Counted from the stretch's first letter, positions 32,459 to 41,006 are shown. The stretch is DNA of 64,000 nucleotides from Fictibacillus aquaticus (GCF_002245695.1 NZ_NOII01000011.1:186001-250000), one strand, 5' to 3'. Made by a program: numbers and translations. Notes: a model not told the origin generated them from the sequence alone.

Positions 32459-34591
32459 TCAAACTCGGCTTTTATCTTTTTGGGCCAAGAAAACTTTAAT
32501 CATAAAATAACTCACTTCATCCGGTACAAGCTCCTTGATTGGCTTCAGCTTGTCCCCGCCAGCCTCCTGGACAGCTCGCTCGAGATCCCTGATGTACTCT
32601 TCAGGAATCACGTCCTCCATGTCGATGTCCCTCCCGTCCTGCATGCACTGGATCAGATGATTCTCGACCGTCGTTATTGTAAGTTTCCTATTTTCAGCGA
32701 TTTCTTCAAGGTCCATTTCGTCCTTATACAGCTTGTAAGTCTCGAGGTGAGAGTTGGCTGTCGGCTTTTTCGGCGTGCGCACTGGCGCTGTTTCTGTGCT
32801 CACTTCTGCTTTGTAATCAGGATTCTCGATCAAAAAGTCCTCGATCGCAGACATGAACTTTTCGCCGTACCGATCGAGCTTGTTCTGTCCGACTCCAGTT
32901 ACAGTCAGGAACTGCTCACTGCTGCGCGGCTGCTTGGCGCACATGTCTTTTAACGCGGTATCAGCAAAAATAACGAATGGCGGCACGCCTTCCTGCTCAG
33001 CAATTTGCTTCCGCACAAGACGAAGCTCTTCAAACAGCGGATCATCCACAGAAACCTGCTTCGTTCTGACAGCTTCTTTGCGATAGACTGTTTCTTTTCC
33101 AACCAGCACCTCTCGCCCTTTTTCTTTAACATAAAGTGTCGGGAACGTACCGTGATCGACCGCGATCAGTTCCTGCGAGATAAGGAACTCAATCAGATCG
33201 GTCACATCCTTCGCACTCTGATCCTTCAGCATGCCGTATGTAGGCAGGCGTTCAAATCCAAGCTCGAATACTTTTTTATTACGCGATGCAGTCAGCACCT
33301 GTGCAATGATTGTCTTCCCGAAGCGCTTCTGACCCATGCGGACGATACACGACAGTACGATCTGCGCCTCGCGCGTCACGTCCATCGTTTCACGGGAATC
33401 CGTACAGTTGCCGCAGCGCCCGCACGGCGGCGATTCTGCCTCACTGAAATAATGAACAATCTTGCTCTGCAGACAGCTTTCCGTATGGCAATAATCAACC
33501 ATCTGCTGCAGCTTCTCGAGCTCAGAGGACATGCGGTGCTGCTCGCTCGACTGGTCGATCAGGAAACGCTGCACCTGCACGTCCTGAGACGAGTATAGCA
33601 GGATACATTCACTCGGCAGTCCGTCACGCCCGGCACGCCCCGCTTCCTGATAATAGCTCTCCATATTTTTCGTCAGCTGATAATGGATAACATAGCGGAT
33701 GTTCGATTTATCGATTCCCATTCCGAATGCAGATGTCGCAACCATGACCGCCGTCCGGTCCTGAAGAAACTCCTCTTGCTGCTCCATCCGCTCCACATCG
33801 CTCATACCCGCATGATACCGTGACACGGCAATCCCGCTTTTTTGCAGGTGTTCGTACAGCTGATCAACGTTTTTTCGCGTTGCCGCATAAATAATTCCTG
33901 CTTCTTTTTCGTTCTTTTTCAAAAAATCCTTTAAATAACGGAGCCTGTCCTGCCCGCGGATAACGGAGAATGACAAGTTTTCGCGCTCAAATCCTGTAAG
34001 GACTGTGTTGTTTTCGTCGATATTCAGCGACTCGCAAATGTCATAACGTACGCGCGGTGTTGCCGTTGCCGTCAGGGCAATCACGATCGGCTTTTGCGGC
34101 AGCACCTGCACCATCCGCTGGATGCGCTGGTAGCTCGGCCGGAAATCGTGGCCCCATTGCGAGATACAGTGCGCTTCATCTACCGCAAGAAGCGGAATGT
34201 CCAGTTCTTTTAAATGTTCCATAAAATCGTATGATTCAAGCCGCTCAGGTGCGATGTACAGCAGCTTGTACTCGCCTTGCTTTGCTTTTTGTATCCGTTC
34301 ACGCGATTCTGCGGCCGTAATCGAAGAGTTGATGTATGCCGCGGGGATGCCGACCTGAAGCAGCGCATCCACCTGATCCTTCATAAGAGAGATGAGCGGC
34401 GAAATGACGATTGTCGTTCCTTCAAAAACGAGTGCAGGAATCTGATAGCAGATCGATTTCCCTCCGCCCGTCGGCATGACGGTAAGCGTGTCATTGCCTG
34501 AAAGCACCGACTGAATCGCCTGTTCCTGCCCGTTCCGGAACGCCGAATAGCCATAATACTGCTGCAGCAGCTTTCTAGCCTGTTCTAGCAT
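32459..34591 (-). CDS. recQ: ATP-dependent DNA helicase RecQ
   Basis: The 710-residue protein has RecQ helicase motifs: Walker A TGGGKS, DEAH box with AVDEAHCISQWGHDFRPSY, and motif VI QEAGRAGRDG. A zinc-binding RQC region (CHTESCLQS, CGRCGNC), a winged helix and an HRDC domain (near residue 540) follow. A C-terminal extension with an HTH-like region ends the chain. It unwinds DNA 3' to 5' in recombinational repair. The length fits the long RecQ form rather than B. subtilis RecS. AGGAGG precedes ATG 34591. Confidence 0.92.
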   Translation of the reverse strand: MLEQARKLLQQYYGYSAFRNGQEQAIQSVLSGNDTLTVMPTGGGKSICYQIPALVFEGTTIVISPLISLMKDQVDALLQVGIPAAYINSSITAAESRERIQKAKQGEYKLLYIAPERLESYDFMEHLKELDIPLLAVDEAHCISQWGHDFRPSYQRIQRMVQVLPQKPIVIALTATATPRVRYDICESLNIDENNTVLTGFERENLSFSVIRGQDRLRYLKDFLKKNEKEAGIIYAATRKNVDQLYEHLQKSGIAVSRYHAGMSDVERMEQQEEFLQDRTAVMVATSAFGMGIDKSNIRYVIHYQLTKNMESYYQEAGRAGRDGLPSECILLYSSQDVQVQRFLIDQSSEQHRMSSELEKLQQMVDYCHTESCLQSKIVHYFSEAESPPCGRCGNCTDSRETMDVTREAQIVLSCIVRMGQKRFGKTIIAQVLTASRNKKVFELGFERLPTYGMLKDQSAKDVTDLIEFLISQELIAVDHGTFPTLYVKEKGREVLVGKETVYRKEAVRTKQVSVDDPLFEELRLVRKQIAEQEGVPPFVIFADTALKDMCAKQPRSSEQFLTVTGVGQNKLDRYGEKFMSAIEDFLIENPDYKAEVSTETAPVRTPKKPTANSHLETYKLYKDEMDLEEIAENRKLTITTVENHLIQCMQDGRDIDMEDVIPEEYIRDLERAVQEAGGDKLKPIKELVPDEVSYFMIKVFLAQKDKSRV

Positions 34592-34624
34592 GGTTGGAGA
34601 TTCCTCCTTTTAAAAATTAAGAGA

Positions 34625-34642
34625 GGACTGGCGCGCCAGTCC
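34625..34642. promoter_or_regulatory. Perfect palindrome upstream of recQ
   Basis: GGACTGGCGCGCCAGTCC is a perfect 18-base palindrome 34 bases before the recQ start on its leader side. On the plus strand it is followed by TTTT. It could be a leader hairpin, an operator or a stray terminator. Confidence 0.5.
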
Positions 34643-34729
34643 TTTTCCGAATTGTATAAGTTATCTTCTTATTATAAAGGCTAGAAGCTGTTTCGGCAAA
34701 AGCTCATTTTGCTGGAAAACAACCCCTTA

Positions 34730-34758
34730 TTGACACCGTTTCTTTTCTTCTGTACTGT
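34730..34758 (+). promoter_or_regulatory. Sigma-A promoter of the acetate-type transporter gene
   Basis: TTGACA at 34730-34735 and TACTGT at 34753-34758 are separated by 17 bases, and the gene starts 31 bases after the -10 box. Confidence 0.7.
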
Positions 34759-34788
34759 AGGAAAGTATGTTTTTAATAGGAGGAAACA

Positions 34789-35406
34789 ATGGATAATCAG
34801 AATTCTACACAAATTAAAATTACAACAGCCGATCCATCCGCCCTTGGCCTATTCGGTCTCGCAATGGTTACGCTTGTCGCATCTTCACAAAAACTCGGCC
34901 TCACAGACGGCACAGCCTTCATCCTGCCGTGGGCCTTTTTCTTAGGCGGAATCGCTCAGCTTTTCGCAGCTGTTCAAGACGCTAAGCACAACAATATCTT
35001 TGGAACAACCGCATTTGGCGCGTTCGGCCTCTTCTGGTTCGGCGTCGGCATGTCATGGCTCATCCAATTAGGTGCATTCGGTGAAGCACTCGCAGGAGAC
35101 GTGGATTCACATCAGCTAGGTGTCGCATTTGTCGGCTACCTGATCTTCAGCCTCTTCATGACCGTTGGTGCGATGGAAACACATAAAGTATTGTTCAGCA
35201 TTTTCGTCTGCATCGATTTTCTCTTTATCGGTCTTTCGTTAAGTTCGTTTGATGTGATGCACGAGCAGACACACATGCTCGCAGCTGTTGCCGAGCTTAT
35301 GATCTCACTGCTGTCCTTCTACGGTTCAGCTGCGATCGTCCTCAACACCCACTTCGGCCGTGTTTTGCTGCCGATTGGGAAGCCTTTTGGGGTTTTTAAG
35401 AAGTAA
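34789..35406 (+). CDS. AceTr family (GPR1/FUN34/YaaH) acetate-succinate transporter
   Basis: The 205-residue protein has six predicted helices. The family signature is near the N-terminus (ADPSALGLFGLAMVTLVAS; compare NPAPLGL in other members), with PWAFFLGGIAQLFAAVQDAKHNNIFGTTAFGAFGLFW following. Members such as E. coli SatP import acetate and succinate with protons. The substrate here is inferred from family only. AGGAGG precedes ATG 34789. A strong terminator follows at 35486-35524, after a 55-bp repeat element. Confidence 0.85.
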   Translation: MDNQNSTQIKITTADPSALGLFGLAMVTLVASSQKLGLTDGTAFILPWAFFLGGIAQLFAAVQDAKHNNIFGTTAFGAFGLFWFGVGMSWLIQLGAFGEALAGDVDSHQLGVAFVGYLIFSLFMTVGAMETHKVLFSIFVCIDFLFIGLSLSSFDVMHEQTHMLAAVAELMISLLSFYGSAAIVLNTHFGRVLLPIGKPFGVFKK

Positions 35407-35421
35407 GCTTGGGACTCATAT

Positions 35422-35476
35422 GGGGTACGGTACCCCAAATGGACACTTTCAAGCAATTTTCCACCTGAAACGGACA
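35422..35476. repeat. 55-bp GGACA element, copy 1
   Basis: The palindrome GGGGTACGGTACCCC is followed at once by AAATGGACA and, 31 bases after the first GGACA, by a second GGACA. It is located after the transporter gene and before its terminator. Confidence 0.85.
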
Positions 35477-35485
35477 AATTCTTAT

Positions 35486-35524
35486 AGAAAAGGGATATCC
35501 AGCTTAGCTGGTTATCCCTTTTCT
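35486..35524 (+). terminator. Long hairpin terminator
   Basis: AGAAAAGGGATATCCAGC pairs with GCTGGTTATCCCTTTTCT over about 17 bases around a three-base loop. No strong T-run follows beyond GGTTTA, so its termination strength is uncertain. Confidence 0.65.
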
Positions 35525-35548
35525 GGTTTATGGAAGTTTTTTTAGGCG

Positions 35549-35630
35549 TTATGTGCCATATTTTTAGCTTATGTGCCGTTTTAGAATTTTTTTGTCCCAC
35601 TTTTTCAAGATTTGTGCCATTTTACAAATT
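35549..35630. repeat. Short tandem repeat array, period about 20 bp
   Basis: Four degenerate units begin at 35549, 35569, 35591 and 35611. Each holds TTRTGTGCC or TTTGTCCC followed by a T-rich part. It is in intergenic DNA upstream of the end of the DUF3021 gene. Confidence 0.6.
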
Positions 35631-35656
35631 TCGACAAACTCAAAACAAAAAAAAGA

Positions 35657-35676
35657 GCAGGCGCACTGGCACCCGC
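35657..35676 (-). terminator. Terminator of the LytTR-DUF3021 unit
   Basis: GCAGGCGC and GCACCCGC pair with one G-T pair around a four-base loop. On the minus strand TCTTTTTTTT follows. Confidence 0.7.
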
Positions 35677-35690
35677 ATACAAACTCACAG

Positions 35691-36131
35691 CTAATTCTGC
35701 TTCTGCTCCCTATAATGCAGCATCTTTTTATTAAACTTCATCCCTAACACTCTGAAATATATCGCAAAGCCGAAAATGCCGCCTGCATAAATCATGTGAA
35801 ACAAGATCAGCATTTTATAAAATTGATCTGTACCTAATTCAAACCAGTGAAACAACTGCGACATGCCAAGCAGCACAGTTCCTAATACTAAATATTGTAC
35901 AAAAACCTTGCCGGCAGCGTTCATTTTAAACGCGCTGTCCTCGCTCCATAATACATAGTTCATAATGGTTACGAAGATGCTTAAAAAGAAAATCTGCACG
36001 ATCATTTCAAAAGAAATCGCTCTTGCTCCTAGCATAAAGCCAAACACGACATAAATGATGATGCCGGCTGAGAAAAACAGTCCTGCCATCGTCTTAAACA
36101 CTAGAGTGGACTCCATTAGTTTGTTCCACAT
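35691..36131 (-). CDS. DUF3021 family membrane protein
   Basis: The protein of about 146 residues has four membrane helices and fits DUF3021, which is repeatedly encoded after a LytTR DNA-binding protein. AGGAGG followed by 10 bases favours the ATG at 36131 over the TTG at 36140. It probably modulates the regulator next to it, since membrane partners of LytTR proteins often act as inhibitors, but this is inference. Confidence 0.75.
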   Translation of the reverse strand: MWNKLMESTLVFKTMAGLFFSAGIIIYVVFGFMLGARAISFEMIVQIFFLSIFVTIMNYVLWSEDSAFKMNAAGKVFVQYLVLGTVLLGMSQLFHWFELGTDQFYKMLILFHMIYAGGIFGFAIYFRVLGMKFNKKMLHYREQKQN

Positions 36132-36145
36132 GCCTCTCAATCCTC

Positions 36146-36583
36146 CTAAAAACCTAATTTGTTTTTCACATCAGAAACATACTGCCTTGAGACCATCATC
36201 TGTTCACCGTTTTCGAGCGTTACCTCAAGCCTGCCGCCAATCCGCGGCAAAATCGTGCTGATTTTATCCAAGTTAATAATGGTAGCTTTAGTAGCCCGGA
36301 AAAATGGACCCTTGCCAAACATCGTTTCAATCTGATAAAGCCGAAGAGGTATTTCATATACTTCTTTCCTTGTATAAGCGAAGTTCTTCTTATCTACTGA
36401 TTCAAAATAATAGATATCCTCTGCCGGAAGCACATGTACTTTCCCATCCAATGTGCCTAACACTTTTCGTTCTATTGACCGCAATGACGACAGCACTTTC
36501 ATTACGTCATCACTCATCACTTTGCATTTCACAATAATTTCAAGCTCATTTTGTTCGTCGTCTTCTAAAATCGTAATCTTCAT
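36146..36583 (-). CDS. LytTR family DNA-binding regulator
   Basis: The 145-residue protein lacks a receiver domain. An N-terminal part of about 45 residues precedes a LytTR domain with VHVLPAEDIYYFESVDKKNFAYT, FFRATKATIINLDKISTI and MMVSRQYVSDVKNKL. Such stand-alone LytTR proteins act with membrane inhibitors. The DUF3021 gene follows within 14 bases. GGAGG precedes ATG 36583. Confidence 0.85.
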   Translation of the reverse strand: MKITILEDDEQNELEIIVKCKVMSDDVMKVLSSLRSIERKVLGTLDGKVHVLPAEDIYYFESVDKKNFAYTRKEVYEIPLRLYQIETMFGKGPFFRATKATIINLDKISTILPRIGGRLEVTLENGEQMMVSRQYVSDVKNKLGF

Positions 36584-36722
36584 TCAGCACCTCCAATCAA
36601 AGCGGCCGCTTCTCTTTGAATTTAGTATATGACAGGGCAATGAGGCCGTAAATCACCTCACAACCGACCTGCACAAAACAGCTCCTAAGCTGCAAAATGA
36701 TGGTGGTAGATTTTCCCGGCAT

Positions 36723-36777
36723 GGGGTACGGTACCCGAAATGGACATTCTCCTCCAATATTACACACGGAAAGGACA
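36723..36777. repeat. 55-bp GGACA element, copy 2
   Basis: GGGGTACGGTACCCG, then AAATGGACA and a second GGACA 31 bases after the first. It lies between the SRPBCC gene end and the LytTR gene start, both on the minus strand. Confidence 0.85.
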
Positions 36778-36793
36778 GACAAAATGAAAACAA

Positions 36794-36817
36794 GCAGATT
36801 CCTGCACGAGGATCTGC
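36794..36817 (-). terminator. Terminator of the MerR-SRPBCC unit
   Basis: GCAGATTCC and GGATCTGC pair around a short loop; on the minus strand TTGTTTTCATTTT follows. Confidence 0.7.
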
Positions 36818-36834
36818 CTGTTATTCACCTTCAA

Positions 36835-37296
36835 TCACGTTCGAATATTTTGTTTTAAAGCTTCCCTCTCCACCGTATCCATAAAATCCTGAACGACTTT
36901 GTTATTGCTCTTTTCACCGAGCTTCATCAGCACTCGGCCGAGAAAGTTAATCCCTTTGTTCTGCCCTTCATACAAGAAGCGCGTTCTGCCCTCATCCAAT
37001 TTAGTCAATGTAAATGAAAACTCAATCTCAAACGCTTTTCCCAAAACAAAGCTCCATTTTTGATGCTTTCTCGTTTCCGTTTCTTCAAATTCTAAGACGG
37101 TCACAACATAAGTCTCAACCCTCTTGCCCTCTTTATAGCTTTGCTTATAATTAGATCCCACCATGCCAGGTTTCTTTTCCAGCAGCACATGCTCCACCAC
37201 ATTTGGCATGATTCGCTGAATCTGATCATCATTAAATAGCTCCCACACTTCTTCGATATTTACCGCTATCTCTCTTTCACTCCGCCAAGTAATCAT
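36835..37296 (-). CDS. SRPBCC family protein
   Basis: The 153-residue protein has the START-like fold pattern: IAVNIEEVWELFNDDQ, a middle antiparallel sheet (YVVTVLEFEETETRKHQKWSF), and a long C-terminal helix (KVVQDFMDTVEREALKQ). Such proteins bind hydrophobic ligands. It starts two bases after the MerR gene and is cotranscribed with it, so it may bind or alter the ligand sensed by MerR; this is inference. GGGGG precedes ATG 37296. Confidence 0.75.
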   Translation of the reverse strand: MITWRSEREIAVNIEEVWELFNDDQIQRIMPNVVEHVLLEKKPGMVGSNYKQSYKEGKRVETYVVTVLEFEETETRKHQKWSFVLGKAFEIEFSFTLTKLDEGRTRFLYEGQNKGINFLGRVLMKLGEKSNNKVVQDFMDTVEREALKQNIRT

Positions 37297-37298
37297 GT

Positions 37299-37640
37299 CT
37301 AATCCCCCTCATTTCCTATTCTTAAAAATTCATCTATGTCATCGACCTTGCTGCTTAATTCCTGTATTTCCTCTTCAATCTTTCTTTTCTTCTCACGCAA
37401 AATGTTCTCAAGGTTAGCGAAAGATTCGTCTTCAATAACGGACTTCATTTCCTGAATCGTAAAGTCAAACCGCCGCAGCTGTACAAGCAGCATCGCTACT
37501 ATATAAGAGCCGTTATCATAGTATCGGTAGTTGTTGTCGGGATTAATATAGACCGGCTCGAGAAGCTTGATATCGCTGTAATAGCGCAGCGCCTCTTTAC
37601 TTAAACCTGTCATTTTTGAAAACTCGCCGACTTTATACAT
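37299..37640 (-). CDS. MerR family transcriptional regulator
   Basis: The 113-residue protein has the MerR winged HTH (YKVGEFSKMTGLSKEALRYYSDIKLLEPVYINPDNNYRYYD) and a C-terminal coiled coil for dimer formation. There is no Cys ligand for metal, and the effector domain is very short. GGAGGAG precedes ATG 37640. The promoter upstream has the long spacer and central dyad expected for MerR control, so autoregulation is likely. Confidence 0.87.
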   Translation of the reverse strand: MYKVGEFSKMTGLSKEALRYYSDIKLLEPVYINPDNNYRYYDNGSYIVAMLLVQLRRFDFTIQEMKSVIEDESFANLENILREKKRKIEEEIQELSSKVDDIDEFLRIGNEGD

Positions 37641-37665
37641 TTCTCTTCTCCTCCGTTACAGCTTT

Positions 37666-37697
37666 ATCATAAACCGTGTGGTGCACCACAGAGTCAA
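37666..37697 (-). promoter_or_regulatory. MerR-type promoter with 20-base spacer
   Basis: On the minus strand TTGACT (37697-37692) and TATGAT (37671-37666) are 20 bases apart. The perfect palindrome TGTGGTGCACCACA (37677-37690) lies in the spacer. An overlong spacer with a central dyad is the classic MerR arrangement. Confidence 0.82.
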
Positions 37698-37724
37698 TAT
37701 GTATCTATTATGTACTTAAGTAAA

Positions 37725-37750
37725 AACACCTGCTCCGAAAAGCAGGTGTT
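37725..37750 (-). terminator. Terminator of the ABC exporter operon
   Basis: AACACCTGCT and AGCAGGTGTT form a ten-pair stem; TTTTACTT follows on the minus strand. It lies directly after a long GTAC hairpin, so two hairpins stand in tandem here. Confidence 0.8.
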
Positions 37751-37761
37751 CACGTAAGGGA

Positions 37762-37830
37762 AGGGGTACGGTACCACATAGAAATATTCCGCTCACAGCA
37801 AGTCCTTATTCTAATGAGTACCGTACCCCC
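37762..37830. repeat. Long GTAC hairpin, copy 6 (69 bp)
   Basis: GGGGTACGGTAC and GTACCGTACCCC pair; the next segment (CCACATAGAA and TTCTAATGAG) keeps partial pairing only. This is the most degenerate arm interior of the set. It sits between the ABC operon end and its terminator. Confidence 0.85.
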
Positions 37831-37839
37831 AATCGGTTT

Positions 37840-38640
37840 TTAAACATTCAAATCCCGCTTCTGGTAAACGGTAAATGCAACAATCAGCAGAACACCTGAT
37901 AACACAACGGAAAGTGCAATGAACATCCAGTCTCCTCCAATGTCAAACAATACCTCTTTTGCCTCAAAATATTTGAAAGGTGTGGCAAACCTCAGCACCT
38001 CAAGATTCTCGCTCAATTCAATTACGATCGACAGCAGATATGTTATGAGTATCACTCCGGCTGACAGTGATACTGCCTGTTTCGGCTTCTTGCTCACAGC
38101 TGCAATCGCCGCACCAGCACTTAAGAATAGAACTTGCACCAAATACAGTAGCATCATTAAGATTGCGAGCCTTCCCGCGTCCTCATTTCCTCCGCCATAA
38201 TGCTGAACCATCAAGACAGAAACAACAAGCACTGTACTGTTAAAAATAACAATCATAAACAACGCCGCGGCAAGCTTTGATTTTAAAACCTGCATCCTCG
38301 AAACTGGCTTTGACATCAAAAATTCTGCTGTTTTATCTCGCTCTTCTTTTGCAATAACATTTGCGCCAAGCAGACCCGCATGAATGGCTGCCATCAGCAA
38401 AACATACGCGAATACGACGACATAATAGCCGAGAACCGTCGAAAGATCGACTGACCCGATGCCAAAAAGGGCTTGCAATGATTTTGGCATGGCCGCCATC
38501 ATATCGTTCATCGACTGACCCGAATCTTGTATGCTGCCGTATTTGCTCATCCCGCCAGCAACCATCGCCAATATCCCGGCCATCCAGAAAATAAGCGAAC
38601 GGCGCGAAGCCTTCAATTCCCGCAATATCATGTTCATCAT
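37840..38640 (-). CDS. ABC-2 type permease subunit
   Basis: The protein of about 266 residues has six predicted helices and the ABC-2 export pattern, with the coupling stretch AKEERDKTAEFLMSKPVSRMQVLKSKLAAA. It is similar to the permease encoded just upstream (38653-39450), so a heterodimeric exporter with the ATPase at 39456 is likely. Start ATG 38640 with AGAGG is preferred over GTG 38646. Exported substrate unknown. Confidence 0.82.
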   Translation of the reverse strand: MMNMILRELKASRRSLIFWMAGILAMVAGGMSKYGSIQDSGQSMNDMMAAMPKSLQALFGIGSVDLSTVLGYYVVVFAYVLLMAAIHAGLLGANVIAKEERDKTAEFLMSKPVSRMQVLKSKLAAALFMIVIFNSTVLVVSVLMVQHYGGGNEDAGRLAILMMLLYLVQVLFLSAGAAIAAVSKKPKQAVSLSAGVILITYLLSIVIELSENLEVLRFATPFKYFEAKEVLFDIGGDWMFIALSVVLSGVLLIVAFTVYQKRDLNV

Positions 38641-38652
38641 CGTCACCCTCTC

Positions 38653-39450
38653 TTATATCGAGTGAATATCTTTTTTCGAAAACAGCCAGAAACTTGCCGA
38701 AAGCATCATCACTACCAGTACCAGCCCAAGTACGAGAAACCGTGCTTCATATGCCGAATGCTCCGCAATATAGGCGTAATCAAAATACTTAAATGGTGTT
38801 ACGTAGCGTATCCCTTCCTCACCAACAATTGAGCCAAAAACCGATAAGACGAAAAACACCATGATCGTGCTAAGCGACAGCGTGAGTACCGAACGAATCC
38901 GCTTTAGAACAACAGCCAGGAAAATTCCCAATGCTGCAAACACGAGCTGAATGATGAAATTTGAAGCTGAGATTAGCAGAAAGACGGTTACATCCACTCC
39001 TTCTACTGCCACGAAATTCGCCATAAACGAGGCGGCTGCAACAAACACGATGTTTGTAATAACAAGCGAAACAAGAACAGCACGCCATTTAGCAGCAAGA
39101 ATCTCAAGACGTGTCACAGGCTTTGTGAGAAGAAACTCAGCTGTCTTCCCGCTTGTTTCCTTCGCCACAATGCCTGCTCCAAGGTTCATAGCCTGAATAG
39201 CACCGCATAGCATCACATACAAAAACATATATGAATAGAATCCTAGGAATGATGTGATCGTATTAATCTGCAGACCAACAGCCTTAAGCACGCCTTCTGG
39301 ATAGCCTTCAATCAGCCTTTTAAATTCATCTGCATCTCTTGAAATAGAAGGAAATATAGACAAAAACAGAACCGTAATCCCCACGAGTGCCAAACTCCAG
39401 ATTAAAATGGACTTCCGTGCCGACTTCAGCTCATGAATAAACATATTCAT
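38653..39450 (-). CDS. ABC-2 type permease subunit
   Basis: The protein of about 265 residues has six helices and the same family pattern (AKETSGKTAEFLLTKPVTRLEILAAKWRAV). It begins with MNMFIHELKSARKSILIW. AAGGAGG is 10 bases before ATG 39450, within a few bases of the ATPase stop. The close similarity to the next gene suggests tandem duplication. Confidence 0.82.
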   Translation of the reverse strand: MNMFIHELKSARKSILIWSLALVGITVLFLSIFPSISRDADEFKRLIEGYPEGVLKAVGLQINTITSFLGFYSYMFLYVMLCGAIQAMNLGAGIVAKETSGKTAEFLLTKPVTRLEILAAKWRAVLVSLVITNIVFVAAASFMANFVAVEGVDVTVFLLISASNFIIQLVFAALGIFLAVVLKRIRSVLTLSLSTIMVFFVLSVFGSIVGEEGIRYVTPFKYFDYAYIAEHSAYEARFLVLGLVLVVMMLSASFWLFSKKDIHSI

Positions 39451-39455
39451 CGCTG

Positions 39456-40340
39456 TCACTCCTCCTTCTCGTAATAGTGCATGAAAATCTCCTCAAGATC
39501 CGGCTCTTCCACCCATAGGTTTGCTAACTCGATACCGGCCAGCTTTTGCATAATAACGTTAATATCACCGCTGTATAAAAAGCTTATTGTATTCTCATCC
39601 TGTTCAACATTCGTCACACCCGTAAATTCAAAAATCGCAGCATCGACGGGAATCTTTGTTTCAATCCGAATCTTCTTATGGTTATTTTCTTTTAACGTGC
39701 TGATCTTCTCGACTGCAATGATGCGCCCTTCTTTAATGATCGCCACACGGTCACACATCTTCTGAACCTCGCTTAAAATGTGCGAAGAAAACAGGATTGT
39801 CGCACCTTTCCGATTTTCCTCCTTCAGCAATTCAAAGAACTTTTGCTGCATTAACGGATCAAGCCCGCCCGTCGGTTCATCCAAAATAATCAGCTTCGGT
39901 TCATGAAGCAGCCCTTGAACAATCCCGACTTTTTTTCGGTTTCCATAAGAAAGATCATCAATTTTTTTATTTAAATCAAGGTCCATGATCTCAGCCATCT
40001 CTGCAATTCGCTTGCGGCAGTCTTTTTTATAAAAACTCGCTGAATACTTCAGAAGATCCTTCACACGCATGTTGTCGTAATAAAAAACCTCTGATGGCAG
40101 ATAACCAATCTCCTTCTTAATTTCCGGAGCGTCTTTGACCGAATCCTTGCCAAAGATCGTCACACTTCCGCTCGTTGGATAAATAATAGAAAGCATAGTG
40201 CGGAGTGTTGTCGATTTCCCAGCGCCATTCGGACCGATAAAACCGAAAATCTCACCTTCTTCGACTGAAAAGCTCACATCCTCAATTCCCCGGCTGCTGC
40301 CATACGTTTTCGTAAGGTTTTTAATCTCGATCACGTTCAT
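39456..40340 (-). CDS. ABC transporter ATP-binding subunit
   Basis: The protein of about 294 residues has Walker A GPNGAGKSTT, Q-loop area YLPSEVFYYDNMRV, signature LSYGNRKKVGIVQGL (variant of LSGGQ), Walker B LIILDEPTGGLDP and switch His in LFSSHILSEV. The C-terminal 70 residues follow the DrrA/NatA type. It energises the two permeases downstream. ATG 40340 and GTG 40349 are both possible starts. Confidence 0.9.
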   Translation of the reverse strand: MNVIEIKNLTKTYGSSRGIEDVSFSVEEGEIFGFIGPNGAGKSTTLRTMLSIIYPTSGSVTIFGKDSVKDAPEIKKEIGYLPSEVFYYDNMRVKDLLKYSASFYKKDCRKRIAEMAEIMDLDLNKKIDDLSYGNRKKVGIVQGLLHEPKLIILDEPTGGLDPLMQQKFFELLKEENRKGATILFSSHILSEVQKMCDRVAIIKEGRIIAVEKISTLKENNHKKIRIETKIPVDAAIFEFTGVTNVEQDENTISFLYSGDINVIMQKLAGIELANLWVEEPDLEEIFMHYYEKEE

Positions 40341-40358
40341 TACGCTCACGTCCCCTTT

Positions 40359-40982
40359 TTATTTATAAAAGCTGCCTCTGAACATCTCGATGTAATCATC
40401 TGCTTCACGAAATGCTTCATTGTAATCTGGCTTATCGAGCTGCATAGCTTTTGCCTTTGCCAGCACTTCTGCACTAAACCCCTCGAACGTCCAAATGACA
40501 CTCTTAATCGCCTTTTGAATATCTAGTCCATCCTTAAACTTAGATATATCTAGATTGGCAAAAAGCTGATCAGAACTGCTTTCACTAAACTTTTTCAGCT
40601 TCTCCTGAAATTCAGCTCTAACATCAGATGCATCCTCTAAATACGCTTTCTCAAAAAAACGAAAGATATTGGGATACATATTCAGCAATTCCATCTTCAC
40701 ACGTGTAATTTCACGCAGACGCTCAAAAAAGTCTGGAATCTGCATATCTACTTTTTTATAAAAATCATTCATCACCAGTTCCATGCAATGATCGAACACA
40801 AAAAGATAAAGCATTTTCTTGTTCTGAAAGTAATGAAAAAGAAGACCCTTCGATATACCCGCCTCCTTCACAATTTCATTCGTAGAAGCAAGATCATACC
40901 CCTTCTGCACATACATCTTAATTGCTGCATTCAAAATACGTTTCTGTTTAGCCTCATCCAAACTAAGAAACTTAGAAAACAT
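40359..40982 (-). CDS. TetR family regulator of the ABC exporter
   Basis: The 207-residue protein has an N-terminal TetR HTH (AKQKRILNAAIKMYVQKGYDLASTNEIVKEAGISKGLLFHYFQNKKMLY) and a helical ligand-binding domain. AAGGAG seven bases upstream sets the start at ATG 40982. It is the first gene of the operon with the exporter. Two perfect palindromes upstream overlap its promoter, so it is almost surely a repressor of itself and the exporter. Confidence 0.88.
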   Translation of the reverse strand: MFSKFLSLDEAKQKRILNAAIKMYVQKGYDLASTNEIVKEAGISKGLLFHYFQNKKMLYLFVFDHCMELVMNDFYKKVDMQIPDFFERLREITRVKMELLNMYPNIFRFFEKAYLEDASDVRAEFQEKLKKFSESSSDQLFANLDISKFKDGLDIQKAIKSVIWTFEGFSAEVLAKAKAMQLDKPDYNEAFREADDYIEMFRGSFYK

Positions 40983-41006
40983 AACAAAACTCCTTACATA
41001 CCCTCG

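Noticed and set aside
35549-35630. CRISPR array
   Set aside because: The units are adjacent without unique spacers, are degenerate, and no cas genes are present. The same holds for the array at 52301.
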